Below, piece by piece: positions 1 through 6,812 of a stretch of 21,973 nt of DNA. The notes beneath the pieces were generated by a model. That model was given only the letters and a program-made list of their open reading frames with translations. It was not told where the DNA came from and did not search any database. The first letter of the stretch is position 1; each line of letters starts with the position of its first letter. The stretch is from JASJBU01 sp965372385 (lineage in GTDB: Bacteria; Pseudomonadota; Gammaproteobacteria; Chromatiales; Chromatiaceae), in the NCBI GenBank assembly GCA_965372385.1, contig CBDVCD010000024.1, forward strand, positions 1 to 21,973, read 5' to 3'. The translations under genes were made by a program, and so were the position numbers.

Positions 1-42
1 TTCGCTTACAGCGCGCCTGATCAAACTATAATCGGTGAATTC

Positions 43-351
43 TCATTGCATAGCTTGTTCTGCCATGTTCAACATGTCAGGTAAAACAGCTATCAACATT
101 ACTATAACCATCAGGACGGCAGTTAAGGTGAGGCCGCCTACCAAATTGACGACCATGTTTTTTAGTCCCCGCTGCTCGGTTAATGCGTGCGCCACAGTAG
201 AAATGTTCACCAGTCCGTACAAACTGTCCTGGTGATAAACCAACAGTCGTCTGCAGTTGTTGGTGCGCATCAGCTGAATCGCATTTTTACAGGTGCTGTC
301 ATGGGGTATTGAGATCAGGTTACGTGTGCATCGCTTTGTGTTTTGTTCAGT
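43..351 (-). pseudogene. 5'-truncated CBS-domain protein with C-terminal membrane helix
   Basis: The frame is open from a TAG at 352-354 down to the TGA at 43-45, and its only ATG is at 270. The translated stretch carries one CBS half-motif (ISIPHDSTCKNAIQLMRTNN, then CRRLLVY...LYGLVNI), the pattern of the second CBS repeat of adenine-nucleotide-binding regulatory domains. A hydrophobic segment of about 20 residues (GLTLTAVLMVIVMLIAVLP) follows near the C-terminus. CBS motifs normally come in pairs. Starting at the ATG cuts the single motif in half, and I could not find a first CBS repeat in any minus frame between 352 and 450. It is most likely a decayed or truncated gene; a short gene with a non-standard start or a nearby frameshift is possible. 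Confidence 0.4.
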
Positions 352-450
352 CTATTGCAGAGAATCGCAACGCCCCACACGGGGTGAGTGAGATGTGCGA
401 TTTTCGGGGAAACCTATCCGTGATGAGTATATCTACTAGACTTAGAGTCT

Positions 451-861
451 ATGACTGTCATCGTTCGTCGAAATTGCCACTCTTTTGATAGCCCGGTAGA
501 AATTTCTCCAGGGGGTGATCTATGGCGCTATTTACCCATGAAGGATGCCAATGACCGGCCCCCATGTGATCTGATGATGCTCTTGCCTGGGTTAAAGCAA
601 GAACGAACATTGTCGGTAATAATTCGTCATCAGTTGCAGGAAGTATTGGAGGGTTTTGGGGATCGGATACTGTTTGCTGATCTGAACGTTCGCCTGGGGA
701 TTTTTTGGGTAACAGTAACGTCTGAGCCGGGACTGTGCGGCGAGGTTGCTGATGCCATACGTGGCCGAATCGAAAGTGCACGGGTTGTAGGTAACTATAT
801 TCAGTGCCCACAGGCACTGAAGCTTCCGTGGATGGAGAGGGTTAAACGCCTACTTACATGA
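451..861 (+). CDS. hypothetical protein, 136 aa
   Basis: I do not recognise this family. The frame opens at an ATG directly after a small palindrome (AGACT-tag-AGTCT, about 438-450) and ends at TGA 859-861, 25 nt before the lipase maturation factor gene, so the two are probably co-transcribed. The first 45 residues look irregular and Pro-rich. Residues about 50-130 alternate predicted helix and strand: an amphipathic helix around LSVIIRHQLQEVLEGFG, a strand-like LGIFWVTVTSEPG, then a helix GEVADAIRGRIESARV. This suggests a small soluble alpha/beta protein. There is no signal peptide or membrane segment. A clear Shine-Dalgarno is missing before the ATG, so the start could be internal (for example the Met of MKDAND). 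It is supported mainly by sensible protein composition and by its position ahead of a recognisable gene. Confidence 0.55.
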   Translation: MTVIVRRNCHSFDSPVEISPGGDLWRYLPMKDANDRPPCDLMMLLPGLKQERTLSVIIRHQLQEVLEGFGDRILFADLNVRLGIFWVTVTSEPGLCGEVADAIRGRIESARVVGNYIQCPQALKLPWMERVKRLLT

Positions 862-886
862 ACCTAGGTTGAATCAATAGAAATCA

Positions 887-2359
887 TTGAGCGCAGTGAT
901 TATGTCACTTTTCAGTCGCCTTTTTCAGTCTGTTGAGGAACTGCGCCTGACCAGCTGGGTATTCATCAAGCTGCTGGCGTTGATCTACTTAGTGGCTTTT
1001 GCCTCCTTGTCCGTGCAGATCACCGGACTGGTGGGGCCGCAGGGTATCTTGCCCCTGGGGGATCAGTTGGCCGGCACCTATCAAGAGCTGGGGTCTGGCG
1101 CCTGGCTGTGGTTACCGACGGTCTTCTGGTTGATCGAACCCACGGATGCAGCACTCAAGGGAACCGCCCTGCTAGGCGTTTTACTATCGCTGGTGTTGCT
1201 GTTGACCCTGCGTTGGCAACGGCTGGTACTGGTGGGTCTGTTCATACTCTACCTCTCACTCTTTCACGCTGGGCAGATTTTCACCAATTTCCAGTGGGAC
1301 ACCTTGCTCCTGGAGGCTGGCTTTCTCGCCATCTTTCTGACCGACGGTCCCAACAGGCTGCTGATCTTCTTGTTTGAATGGCTGTTGTTCCGCCTGCGCT
1401 TTATGTCGGGATTTTTCAAACTCATGAGTGGCGATCCATCCTGGTCGGGCTTTACCGCGCTGAACACCTATTTCGAAACCCAGCCATTACCTCACTTGGG
1501 CGCCTGGTACTTTCATCATCTGCCCGACTGGATGCTGAAGTCGGGGGTTGGTCTGACCTTTTTCGGTGAATTGATCGTGCCTTTCTTCATCTTTCTGCCG
1601 CGTCCCTTCCGGTTGGCGGCAGCGGGTATCACGATTCTGCTGCAGCTGTTGATTATTGCTTCGAGCAACCACAATTTCATCAACCTGCTGACGATCGTAC
1701 TCTGCCTCTTTTTGCTGGACGATAAGATCGTGGGGAGACTGCTGCCCGGTAGATTGCGGGAAAGGTTGTTGAACACAAGGCCATCGGTCAGTCGTATAAA
1801 AGTTGGACTGGTAGGACTGGCGGCCCTACTGATCGTGCCCGCCAGCTTGATCAGCTTTACCCCCAATGCCCTGCGAGAATCATTGCCCATGCCGCTGCAG
1901 CAGTTCGCCGACTCGGTGAGGCGTTTCGGTATCAGTAATATCTACCACATTTTTCCTACCATGCAGGTGGAACGCCAGGAACTGATAGTCGAGGGCTCCA
2001 ATAATGGGCAGGAGTGGCAGGCATACAGGTTAAAATATACGCCGGACGACCTGGACAGAACTCCGCCCTTTATCGTCCCACATCAACCCAGGCTCGATTG
2101 GATGATCTGGTTTGTGCCGCCCCAGCATCTGCCGCAGATGGTTTGGTTTGGTGAATTCATAAGACGGCTGCATGAAGGCTCCCCCAGCGTATCTAGGCTG
2201 TTGGCGCACAATCCCTTCCCCGAAGAACCGCCACGCTACTTGCGGGTGCTGGCCTACCGCTATCAGTTCACCACGGAGGAAGAACATGCACAGACCGGAA
2301 ACTGGTGGCGGCGGGAGTATCTGGGGCAGTTCCCACAAGTGGAGCCCCGAAAACCCTGA
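887..2359 (+). CDS. lipase maturation factor family membrane protein
   Basis: This is a polytopic membrane protein of the LMF1/LMF2 family. In animals these ER proteins help fold dimeric lipases; the function of bacterial members is not established. Family signatures are clear: an N-terminal FIKLLALIYLVAFASLSVQI helix followed by GPQGILP, the block FQWDTLLLEAGFLAIFL, then RLRFMSGFFKLMSGDPSW, and in the soluble C-terminal part PHQPRLDWMIWF and a final RYLRVLAYRYQFT. Several hydrophobic helices lie between about residues 20 and 325, followed by an extra-membrane domain of about 165 residues. The 490-aa length is usual for bacterial members. The frame opens with TTG at 887; in-frame GTG (896) and ATG (902) are alternatives, and none has a strong ribosome binding site, so I favour ATG 902. 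No lipase gene is nearby. Confidence 0.88.
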   Translation: MSAVIMSLFSRLFQSVEELRLTSWVFIKLLALIYLVAFASLSVQITGLVGPQGILPLGDQLAGTYQELGSGAWLWLPTVFWLIEPTDAALKGTALLGVLLSLVLLLTLRWQRLVLVGLFILYLSLFHAGQIFTNFQWDTLLLEAGFLAIFLTDGPNRLLIFLFEWLLFRLRFMSGFFKLMSGDPSWSGFTALNTYFETQPLPHLGAWYFHHLPDWMLKSGVGLTFFGELIVPFFIFLPRPFRLAAAGITILLQLLIIASSNHNFINLLTIVLCLFLLDDKIVGRLLPGRLRERLLNTRPSVSRIKVGLVGLAALLIVPASLISFTPNALRESLPMPLQQFADSVRRFGISNIYHIFPTMQVERQELIVEGSNNGQEWQAYRLKYTPDDLDRTPPFIVPHQPRLDWMIWFVPPQHLPQMVWFGEFIRRLHEGSPSVSRLLAHNPFPEEPPRYLRVLAYRYQFTTEEEHAQTGNWWRREYLGQFPQVEPRKP

Positions 2360-2470
2360 ATTTGGCTGAAATCATCGGGGCAACAGGGTCAAGTCTAGAA
2401 TTATAGCGCGCTTTCTCTCTCTAGCCGCACGCACAATCTTTCCTACCGTCGTGAAATGTGTATAACGGGG

Positions 2471-2512
2471 GTCTTGTTATTTGCCTAACCCGACTTAGAG
2501 TTAAAACAAGAC
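2471..2512. terminator. inverted repeat between convergent genes, possible bidirectional terminator
   Basis: Perfect 8-bp arms GTCTTGTT (2471-2478) and AACAAGAC (2505-2512) enclose a 26-nt AT-rich loop. The structure lies between the end of the lipase maturation factor gene (plus) and the end of the cysteine synthase gene (minus), where a shared terminator would be expected. The large loop and lack of a clean U-run make this weak. The rest of the 2360-2556 gap shows no gene. Confidence 0.3.
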
Positions 2513-2556
2513 GTGAGACCAAGCCATTATTTTACTCCTCTCGAACGCATCTGCAC

Positions 2557-3444
2557 TCACATCAGCGCAGTGCTGAAATACCGCTCGGCCCTGTCCGGCA
2601 GCACGGTGGCAATGTTGCCTTTTATCTTCGAAGCGATCTTCCGGGCGGCATAGACATTGGCTCCAGACGAGATTCCCACCAGCAAGCCGTAATCGCGGCC
2701 CAGCTCGCGGGTGGTCTCGATGGCCTGCTCGTCGGTAATCTCCACCACCTCGTCCACCATGGAAACATCCAGGATCTCGGGAATGAAGCCGTCACCGATG
2801 CCTTGGATCTGGTGCAGTCCGGGCTCGTGCCCCAGGAGCGCCGAGACATTCTTCGGCTCGACCGCCACGATACGCACATCCGGCTTGTGCTCCTTGAGGT
2901 ATCGCCCCACTCCCTGCAGAGTGCCGCCGCTACCCACACCGACCACAAAGCAGTCGATGTCACCGCTGGTCTGGCGCCACAACTCGTGGGCAGTCTCCTC
3001 GTAGTGGACGCGGGGGTTATCGGAATTCTCGAACTGCTGGGGTACGAACACCCTGGGGTCCTCTGCCTGCATCTGCCGGACCCGCTCTACTGCGCCGCCG
3101 ATGCTCTCCTCTGCCGGGGTGAGCACCAGCTCGGCACCCAGGGTGCGGATCAGCATCTTGCGCTCATCGCTCATGTTCTCCGGCATGAAGATCCGCACCC
3201 GGTAGCCCTTTATGCCGCCGACCAGCGCCAGCCCGATCCCGGTATTGCCCGAGGTGGGCTCGACGATGATGGAGTCCGGTTTCAGCCGGCCGTCTCGCTC
3301 CGCCCCCTCCAGCATCGCCAAGGCGATGCGGTCCTTGATACTTCCGCCAGGATTGAGGAATTCCGCCTTGGCGAAGATCTTCTCTCCCTTGAGGCGGATC
3401 AGAGGCGTATTGCCGATGAGGTCGAGAATGTTGTCGGTTAGCAT
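2557..3444 (-). CDS. cysK: O-acetylserine sulfhydrylase (cysteine synthase, CysK type)
   Basis: This PLP enzyme makes cysteine from O-acetylserine and sulfide in the cytoplasm. It starts DNILDLIGNTPLIRL, typical of the family. NPGGSIKDR carries the PLP-binding lysine (K37). EPTSGNTGIGLA (about 62-73) is the substrate-binding loop, GVGSGGT (about 169-175) binds the PLP phosphate, and GIGDGFIP follows. The C-terminal ...LPDRAERYFST matches the family's LPDxxERYLST end. At 295 aa it is slightly short for CysK (about 300-320) and close to CysM, so I cannot fully separate the A and B isozymes; the motifs lean to CysK. It stands alone on the minus strand and converges on the lipase maturation factor gene. 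Its promoter must lie in 3445-3540, near an operator-like palindrome at 3525-3539. Confidence 0.93.
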   Translation of the reverse strand: MLTDNILDLIGNTPLIRLKGEKIFAKAEFLNPGGSIKDRIALAMLEGAERDGRLKPDSIIVEPTSGNTGIGLALVGGIKGYRVRIFMPENMSDERKMLIRTLGAELVLTPAEESIGGAVERVRQMQAEDPRVFVPQQFENSDNPRVHYEETAHELWRQTSGDIDCFVVGVGSGGTLQGVGRYLKEHKPDVRIVAVEPKNVSALLGHEPGLHQIQGIGDGFIPEILDVSMVDEVVEITDEQAIETTRELGRDYGLLVGISSGANVYAARKIASKIKGNIATVLPDRAERYFSTALM

Positions 3445-3507
3445 GTGGGATTATCCGGTGGGCCTGCGCTGGATAGTGAATTGAACTAATTATCCTAGAA
3501 ACTGCAG

Positions 3508-3539
3508 TTGACCGCTCCATTCTGACAGTAAGATACTGT
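3508..3539 (+). promoter_or_regulatory. candidate sigma70 promoter with overlapping palindrome
   Basis: TTGACC (3508-3513) and GATACT (3532-3537) are spaced by 18 nt on the plus strand. The -10 lies inside a perfect palindrome, ACAGTA-aga-TACTGT (3525-3539), as expected for a repressor operator. The predicted start point (about 3544) falls just past the ATG at 3541, so a transcript would be leaderless for that ATG or would start further in. The palindrome also sits about 80-95 bp upstream of the divergent cysteine synthase start and could act on either gene. This is by-eye pattern matching only. Confidence 0.3.
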
Positions 3540-3540
3540 T

Positions 3541-3648
3541 ATGAAAGAAATTAACACCGATAAGCTTATTCACTCGCTGGATGAGTCACGCTACGGGGGT
3601 AGATTGCACGCTTGTGACGGCGCATGTCTGGCCGGTTCATGTTCCTGA
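3541..3648 (+). CDS. possible 35-aa Cys-containing small ORF
   Basis: An ATG at 3541 opens 35 codons ending in TGA at 3646-3648. The N-terminal half is charged and helical (MKEINTDKLIHSLDESRYGG). The C-terminal end holds three cysteines in CDGACLAGSC (C25, C29, C34). No family is recognised. A candidate promoter lies immediately upstream, but no clear Shine-Dalgarno precedes the ATG. The last codons overlap the left arm of a hairpin (3631-3658). It could be a leader peptide, a small metal- or thiol-reactive protein, the relic of a longer gene, or chance. Confidence 0.25.
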   Translation: MKEINTDKLIHSLDESRYGGRLHACDGACLAGSCS

Positions 3649-3678
3649 CGGAACCGGCATTTCCCACATCCATGTGGG
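3631..3678 (+). other. two consecutive perfect hairpins
   Basis: The first hairpin has 8-bp arms GCCGGTTC (3631-3638) and GAACCGGC (3651-3658) with a 12-nt loop. Five bases later a second has 7-bp arms CCCACAT (3663-3669) and ATGTGGG (3672-3678) almost back to back. Neither is followed by a proper U-run, so a rho-independent terminator is only a weak reading; an attenuator or mRNA-end structure for the small ORF is also possible. The rest of 3445-3938 (about 494 bp without an established gene) holds only the candidate promoter, the small ORF and a TATAAT at 3788-3793 with no matching -35. Confidence 0.35.
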
Positions 3679-3938
3679 GCACGTTGCAACTCCTTGGAAT
3701 AGATTAACTATTCCTCGTCGTTGCGCCTTGATCTGCACCACCACAAACGCACACTCTACCCCGTCCAACTACAGATTCTAGGATTATTATAATCTGACAG
3801 GGGAAACCGGAGCTAAATTAAAAAGACGTAGAGAGTGTGAAGAGTTAGGGTGCGCGACCTTTACAAGGAGCCTGGAGTGAGTGTTGCCTAGTTTTGCAGC
3901 GGATGTATACTGGTTTGCGGCCATGCAGGAGTAGTACC

Positions 3939-4211
3939 ATGCAACCGACACAAACACCCTCTGATTTTCTCGCGTTCACTGCTGAGCAGGTTGATAGACT
4001 AAAAGGAGATGCAAAAAAGGCTATCCAAAGGGCCTTAGCGCGGGCGCCACTTGACGTATGCAGATGGGCACAAGATAACCTTGAGCACTGGCTTCGGCTC
4101 GCGCGAGACAGTCTGCACAGAAACATCACTATTGCCAATGAGCGACAAGCGGCATGCGACATTGTGAACTATTTGTGTAAGCACTATCACCTACCTACAC
4201 CAAGCAGGTGA
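3939..4211 (+). CDS. hypothetical helical protein, 90 aa
   Basis: I do not recognise this family. I chose ATG 3939 because AGGAG (3927-3931) lies 7 nt upstream; the frame extends back to an ATG at 3894, but that extension (MQRMYTGLRPCRSS) has no ribosome binding site and odd composition. The protein begins MQPTQTPSDFLAFTAEQVDR and looks almost entirely helical, with amphipathic stretches (VDRLKGDAKKAIQRALARA; DNLEHWLRLARDSL), rich in Ala, Arg and Leu. There is no signal peptide or membrane segment. The size and helices loosely recall phasin-like or DNA-associated small proteins, but there is no motif to support either. It stands alone between two non-coding stretches. Confidence 0.5.
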   Translation: MQPTQTPSDFLAFTAEQVDRLKGDAKKAIQRALARAPLDVCRWAQDNLEHWLRLARDSLHRNITIANERQAACDIVNYLCKHYHLPTPSR

Positions 4212-4246
4212 TGTACGCCCAATCGACTCGGGATTAAAGCTCAGTT

Positions 4247-4259
4247 GGAGGATTCCTCC
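4247..4259. repeat. 13-bp palindrome after the 90-aa gene
   Basis: GGAGGA-t-TCCTCC is a perfect palindrome 36 nt after the stop codon at 4211. It could fold as a 5-bp stem with a 3-nt loop, but no U-run follows. It may be a weak transcript-end structure. Confidence 0.2.
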
Positions 4260-4324
4260 CCCTGGCCGAGGGATAGGCTTTTGGTGCTGTGGGATTGCTG
4301 GTGTCTACATTCACCCCATCCCAA

Positions 4325-4485
4325 CCTTGCCCCTCAAGGAGGGTGTTGTAAAAGCCCTTGGTAGATTGGGCTGAGGCACGAAGCCAGACAGCAACTGTCT
4401 GATTATGCTGATAATGTTGGGCTTCGTCCCTCAGCCCAACCTACATTTAACCACCTTTTTCGACACCCTCTCAAGGGGGAAGGAG
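4325..4485. repeat. REP-like palindrome interrupted by the MITE-like element
   Basis: The bases left and right of the insertion (CCTTGCCCCTCAAG at 4325-4338 and TCAAGGGGGAAGG at 4471-4483) rejoin, after removing the element and one TCAAG copy, into a near-perfect hairpin CCTTgCCCC-TCAA-GGGGgAAGG. The element therefore appears to have inserted at the loop of a pre-existing palindromic repeat. Together the two structures explain most of the 342-bp gap 4212-4553, in which I see no gene. Confidence 0.45.
4339..4470. mobile_element. MITE-like non-autonomous element, 132 bp, with 5-bp target duplication
   Basis: The ends are imperfect inverted repeats: GAGGGTGTTGTAAAAG (4339-4354) pairs with CTTTTTCGACACCCTC (4455-4470), 14 of 16. 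Inside, 4361-4385 and 4420-4444 form a second inverted repeat, 23 of 25, around the core TTGGGCTGAGG...CGAAGCC, a palindrome type I associate with intergenic repeats in gammaproteobacteria. A 6-bp hairpin AGACAG-caa-CTGTCT (4386-4400) sits in the loop. The element is flanked by TCAAG on both sides (4334-4338 and 4471-4475), which looks like a target-site duplication. It has no coding capacity, so it would need a transposase supplied elsewhere. Confidence 0.6.
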
Positions 4486-4499
4486 TCGAGAGGTAAGGA

Positions 4500-4523
4500 C
4501 CCTGAACGGTTTCCCGTTCAGGG
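4500..4523 (-). terminator. hairpin terminator for the MBS-like operon
   Basis: Perfect 10-bp arms CCCTGAACGG (4500-4509) and CCGTTCAGGG (4514-4523) enclose 4 bases. On the minus strand the loop reads GAAA, a stable GNRA tetraloop. It lies about 30 nt after the stop of the last operon gene (4554). The downstream U-run on the minus strand is poor (TCCTTACC), so it may stop transcription weakly or stabilise the 3' end. Confidence 0.6.
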
Positions 4524-4553
4524 TGAGATTGAGATCCTGCTGCTTGCCGGAAT

Positions 4554-5000
4554 CTAATTATCCCGCATCACCTGATCATCGTACTGCACTTCGAAATAGA
4601 GCTTGTGCTTGGCCTCCTCCTGTGCAAGACCGAGGAACAGCTCCTTCACTTCCGGGTCAGCCACCTTGGCAGCTAGGTCGGAGTAGAGGCGATAGGCTGC
4701 CTTCTCCCGTTTCATGGCGACGATCATGGCATCCTGCAGGCTGATGTTGTCCTGCGGCTCCACATCCACCAGGTAGTCGGAGATCTTGAGATCCAGCACT
4801 TGCTGTTCCGAGGAGAGCAGTTTTTCTCCCTTCTTGACCGACTTGATCTTGCCCTTATGGCGCATCTCCTCTTTACTGAAGCCCAGCAGTATATCTTTCA
4901 TCCAGGCACTGCTGGCGCGCGCTGCCAGATTGATATAGAAGTCAGCTGCGTCCTGTTCACGATCAATGGCAAAGTCGAGAATCTCATTTACGCTATTCAT
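4554..5000 (-). CDS. rubrerythrin/ferritin-like diiron protein
   Basis: This is a 148-aa four-helix-bundle protein of the ferritin-like superfamily. Two symmetrical half-sites give the diiron ligands: DREQDAADFY (E15) with EEMRH (E44/E45, H48) in the first half, and KREKAAYRLY (E99) with EEAKH (E128/E129, H132) in the second. The spacing matches rubrerythrin-type erythrin domains. The C-terminal rubredoxin domain of classical rubrerythrins is absent, so electrons must come from a partner. Such proteins usually reduce peroxide or handle O2 or iron. The gene begins 20 nt after the iron-sulfur flavoprotein gene and is the last gene of the operon before a hairpin. A protective role for oxygen-sensitive clusters of the complex is inference. 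Confidence 0.85.
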   Translation of the reverse strand: MNSVNEILDFAIDREQDAADFYINLAARASSAWMKDILLGFSKEEMRHKGKIKSVKKGEKLLSSEQQVLDLKISDYLVDVEPQDNISLQDAMIVAMKREKAAYRLYSDLAAKVADPEVKELFLGLAQEEAKHKLYFEVQYDDQVMRDN

Positions 5001-5020
5001 GTGCGTTCCCCTCCTGCCGG

Positions 5021-6808
5021 TCAGGAGTCCAGTTCACCGGAAAGAAATTTGTGAATGCCCCGAGCGGCATGGTGACCGTCCTCGATGGCGCTGATCGCAT
5101 CGGCGGTATTGTTGGCGATATCGCCGCCCACGAAGAGTTTCTTCAAGGTAGTCTGCTGATATTCGCCAGGCACGAATTTACCCCACTTGAATTCGATCTG
5201 GTCACGATACTCACCCGGTATGAAGTCCAGATTGCCGCTTTGACCGATCGCCGAGATGATCGAGTCATAAGTCTCCTCGTGCATACGGTCCTCCTGCAGC
5301 ACCGGGCGTGGACGGCCGCCTTTTTCGTCGGCCACCATCTCCGCCTCGCCCCAGGCAATCGTTACCTGATCCGCGCTGCCGGCCTCCTTGATCTCCACCG
5401 GGATCGCCTGGATCACGATCTTGCAACCCTCGGCCTGGGATTCGTGGATCTCCTCCGGATCGGCGGGCATATCCACGATGCGCCGACGGTAGAGGATGGT
5501 GACATCCGACCCCAGGCGACGGGAGACCCGCGCCGCATCCATTGCCACGTTACCGCCGCCGATCACCGCGATTCTTTTACCGACCCCGGGATCCTTACCA
5601 CTGGCCACGTCATCCAACACCTGCAGGCCGGAGAGCACCCTGGGGTGATCCTCACCCTTGACCCGCAGATTGGAGGGCACATTCAAACCCAGCGCCATGA
5701 ACACCGCGTCATAATTGTCCAGCAGTTCAGTGAACTGCACGTCCCTGCCGATGCGGGTATTGAAGCGCATCTCCACTCCCAGGGAGCGGATATACTCTAT
5801 GTCCTTGTCCAACTGATCATCTGGCAGGCGGTAGGAGGGCACCCCGTAGCGCAGCATGCCGCCAGCCCGCTCCTGAGCCTCGAATACGGTCACCCCGTAG
5901 CCCTTGCGGCGCAGATAGTAGGCAGCACTCATGCCGCCCGGACCGGCGCCGACTATGCCCACCTGTTTGCCGTTCTCCACCACTTCGTCACCGAGGACCT
6001 CCCGGTATCGCTCCCTTGGCACTCGATCTACGATAGCCCGCTTGAGCCAGCGGATCGCCAAGGGCTCACCCTGATGCCCGACCGGACAGACATCCTCACA
6101 ACGGTGGGTGCAGATACGCCCACAGGTGGAGGAGAAGGGATTGGTCTCGTAGAGGAGACGCAGGCCTTTTTCATAGTCCCCTTCCCTTACGGTTTTGATG
6201 TAGTCGGGGATCGACATGTGGGCGGGACAGGTGGCGACACAGAGTCCACACTCGATGCAACGATCGGCCTCGGCCTTCGCTTGCTCTTCGGTGTAGCCCT
6301 GCATCACTTCGTCGAAGGATTTGAGGCCCTCGTCCGGGTCCAGCATCTCCATCTGGATGCGTTCGAGACACAGCAGATGGTAGTCGTCGTCACGCCGATA
6401 GCCCAGTTCCTGGTCATTCCAGGACATATTGTCGACGCCGGCGATGAAGTTGAAATCGGTCGGATCTTCGGTGATCCAGGCGTACTCGTTGCTGAGCCGC
6501 AGCGATCGGGTGGTACAGATATCCACGCAGAGCGCACACCAGCAGCAGCGCCCGTAGTCGAACTTGGGGCGCAGGCCGCTGTCACCCGGCTTAGGTTCCA
6601 GTCCCTCGACCGGCACCATGTCGATCGCATGGTTCTGGCAGATGCTCTCGCAGGTGCCGCAGCCGACGCACTCTTCCAGCACATTGATGTGGAAACCGCG
6701 ATAACGAGGCGCGCCGGGACGCTCCTCGATAGGGTGCTTCTGGGTATAGGGTTTTTCGAAGGCCCGTTGCCAGACATAAAAGGGTGAGATGAGGTCTTTC
6801 AGGCTCAT
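5021..6808 (-). CDS. NuoI-like ferredoxin domain fused to GltD-type FAD/NAD(P)H oxidoreductase (MbsN-like electron input subunit)
   Basis: This 595-aa protein has three parts. Residues 1-120 hold two 4Fe-4S motifs of CxxCxxCxxxC type (C47/50/53/57 and C88/91/94/98) as in NuoI, though the Pro after each last Cys is replaced (Q58, T99). Residues 184-241 are the GltD-type iron-sulfur region (C184/187/190/194 and C229/233/237/241). Residues about 281-595 are the two-dinucleotide-fold flavoprotein: GAGPGG (287-292) for FAD and GGGNVAMD (417-424) for NAD(P)H, followed by YRRR (440-443), basic residues seen in NADPH-using GltD and NfnB relatives. It should oxidise NAD(P)H, probably NADPH, and pass electrons through the NuoI-like clusters to the NuoB-like subunit. 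Its start lies 4 nt after the nuoD-like stop. It stands where nuoI/mbsN would be and replaces the absent NuoEFG module. Confidence 0.88.
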   Translation of the reverse strand: MSLKDLISPFYVWQRAFEKPYTQKHPIEERPGAPRYRGFHINVLEECVGCGTCESICQNHAIDMVPVEGLEPKPGDSGLRPKFDYGRCCWCALCVDICTTRSLRLSNEYAWITEDPTDFNFIAGVDNMSWNDQELGYRRDDDYHLLCLERIQMEMLDPDEGLKSFDEVMQGYTEEQAKAEADRCIECGLCVATCPAHMSIPDYIKTVREGDYEKGLRLLYETNPFSSTCGRICTHRCEDVCPVGHQGEPLAIRWLKRAIVDRVPRERYREVLGDEVVENGKQVGIVGAGPGGMSAAYYLRRKGYGVTVFEAQERAGGMLRYGVPSYRLPDDQLDKDIEYIRSLGVEMRFNTRIGRDVQFTELLDNYDAVFMALGLNVPSNLRVKGEDHPRVLSGLQVLDDVASGKDPGVGKRIAVIGGGNVAMDAARVSRRLGSDVTILYRRRIVDMPADPEEIHESQAEGCKIVIQAIPVEIKEAGSADQVTIAWGEAEMVADEKGGRPRPVLQEDRMHEETYDSIISAIGQSGNLDFIPGEYRDQIEFKWGKFVPGEYQQTTLKKLFVGGDIANNTADAISAIEDGHHAARGIHKFLSGELDS

Positions 6809-6812
6809 ATTG

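Noticed and set aside
458..817. 119-aa minus-strand frame
   Set aside because: Shadow of the 136-aa plus-strand gene, with irregular composition.
2458..3441. 327-aa plus-strand open frame
   Set aside because: Lies antisense to the cysteine synthase gene, whose motifs are unmistakable; no family features and no ribosome binding site.
3581..3781. 66-aa plus-strand frame
   Set aside because: No ribosome binding site, odd composition, and it overlaps the hairpins and the small ORF in another frame.
3845..4162. 105-aa minus-strand frame opposite the 90-aa gene
   Set aside because: The plus-strand frame has a good AGGAG site and helical, charged composition; the minus frame is Ser/Cys/Arg-rich and irregular.
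5051..6787. 578-aa plus-strand open frame
   Set aside because: Exact antisense of the iron-sulfur flavoprotein gene; His/Gly/Asp-rich composition typical of a reverse-strand shadow in GC-rich DNA.
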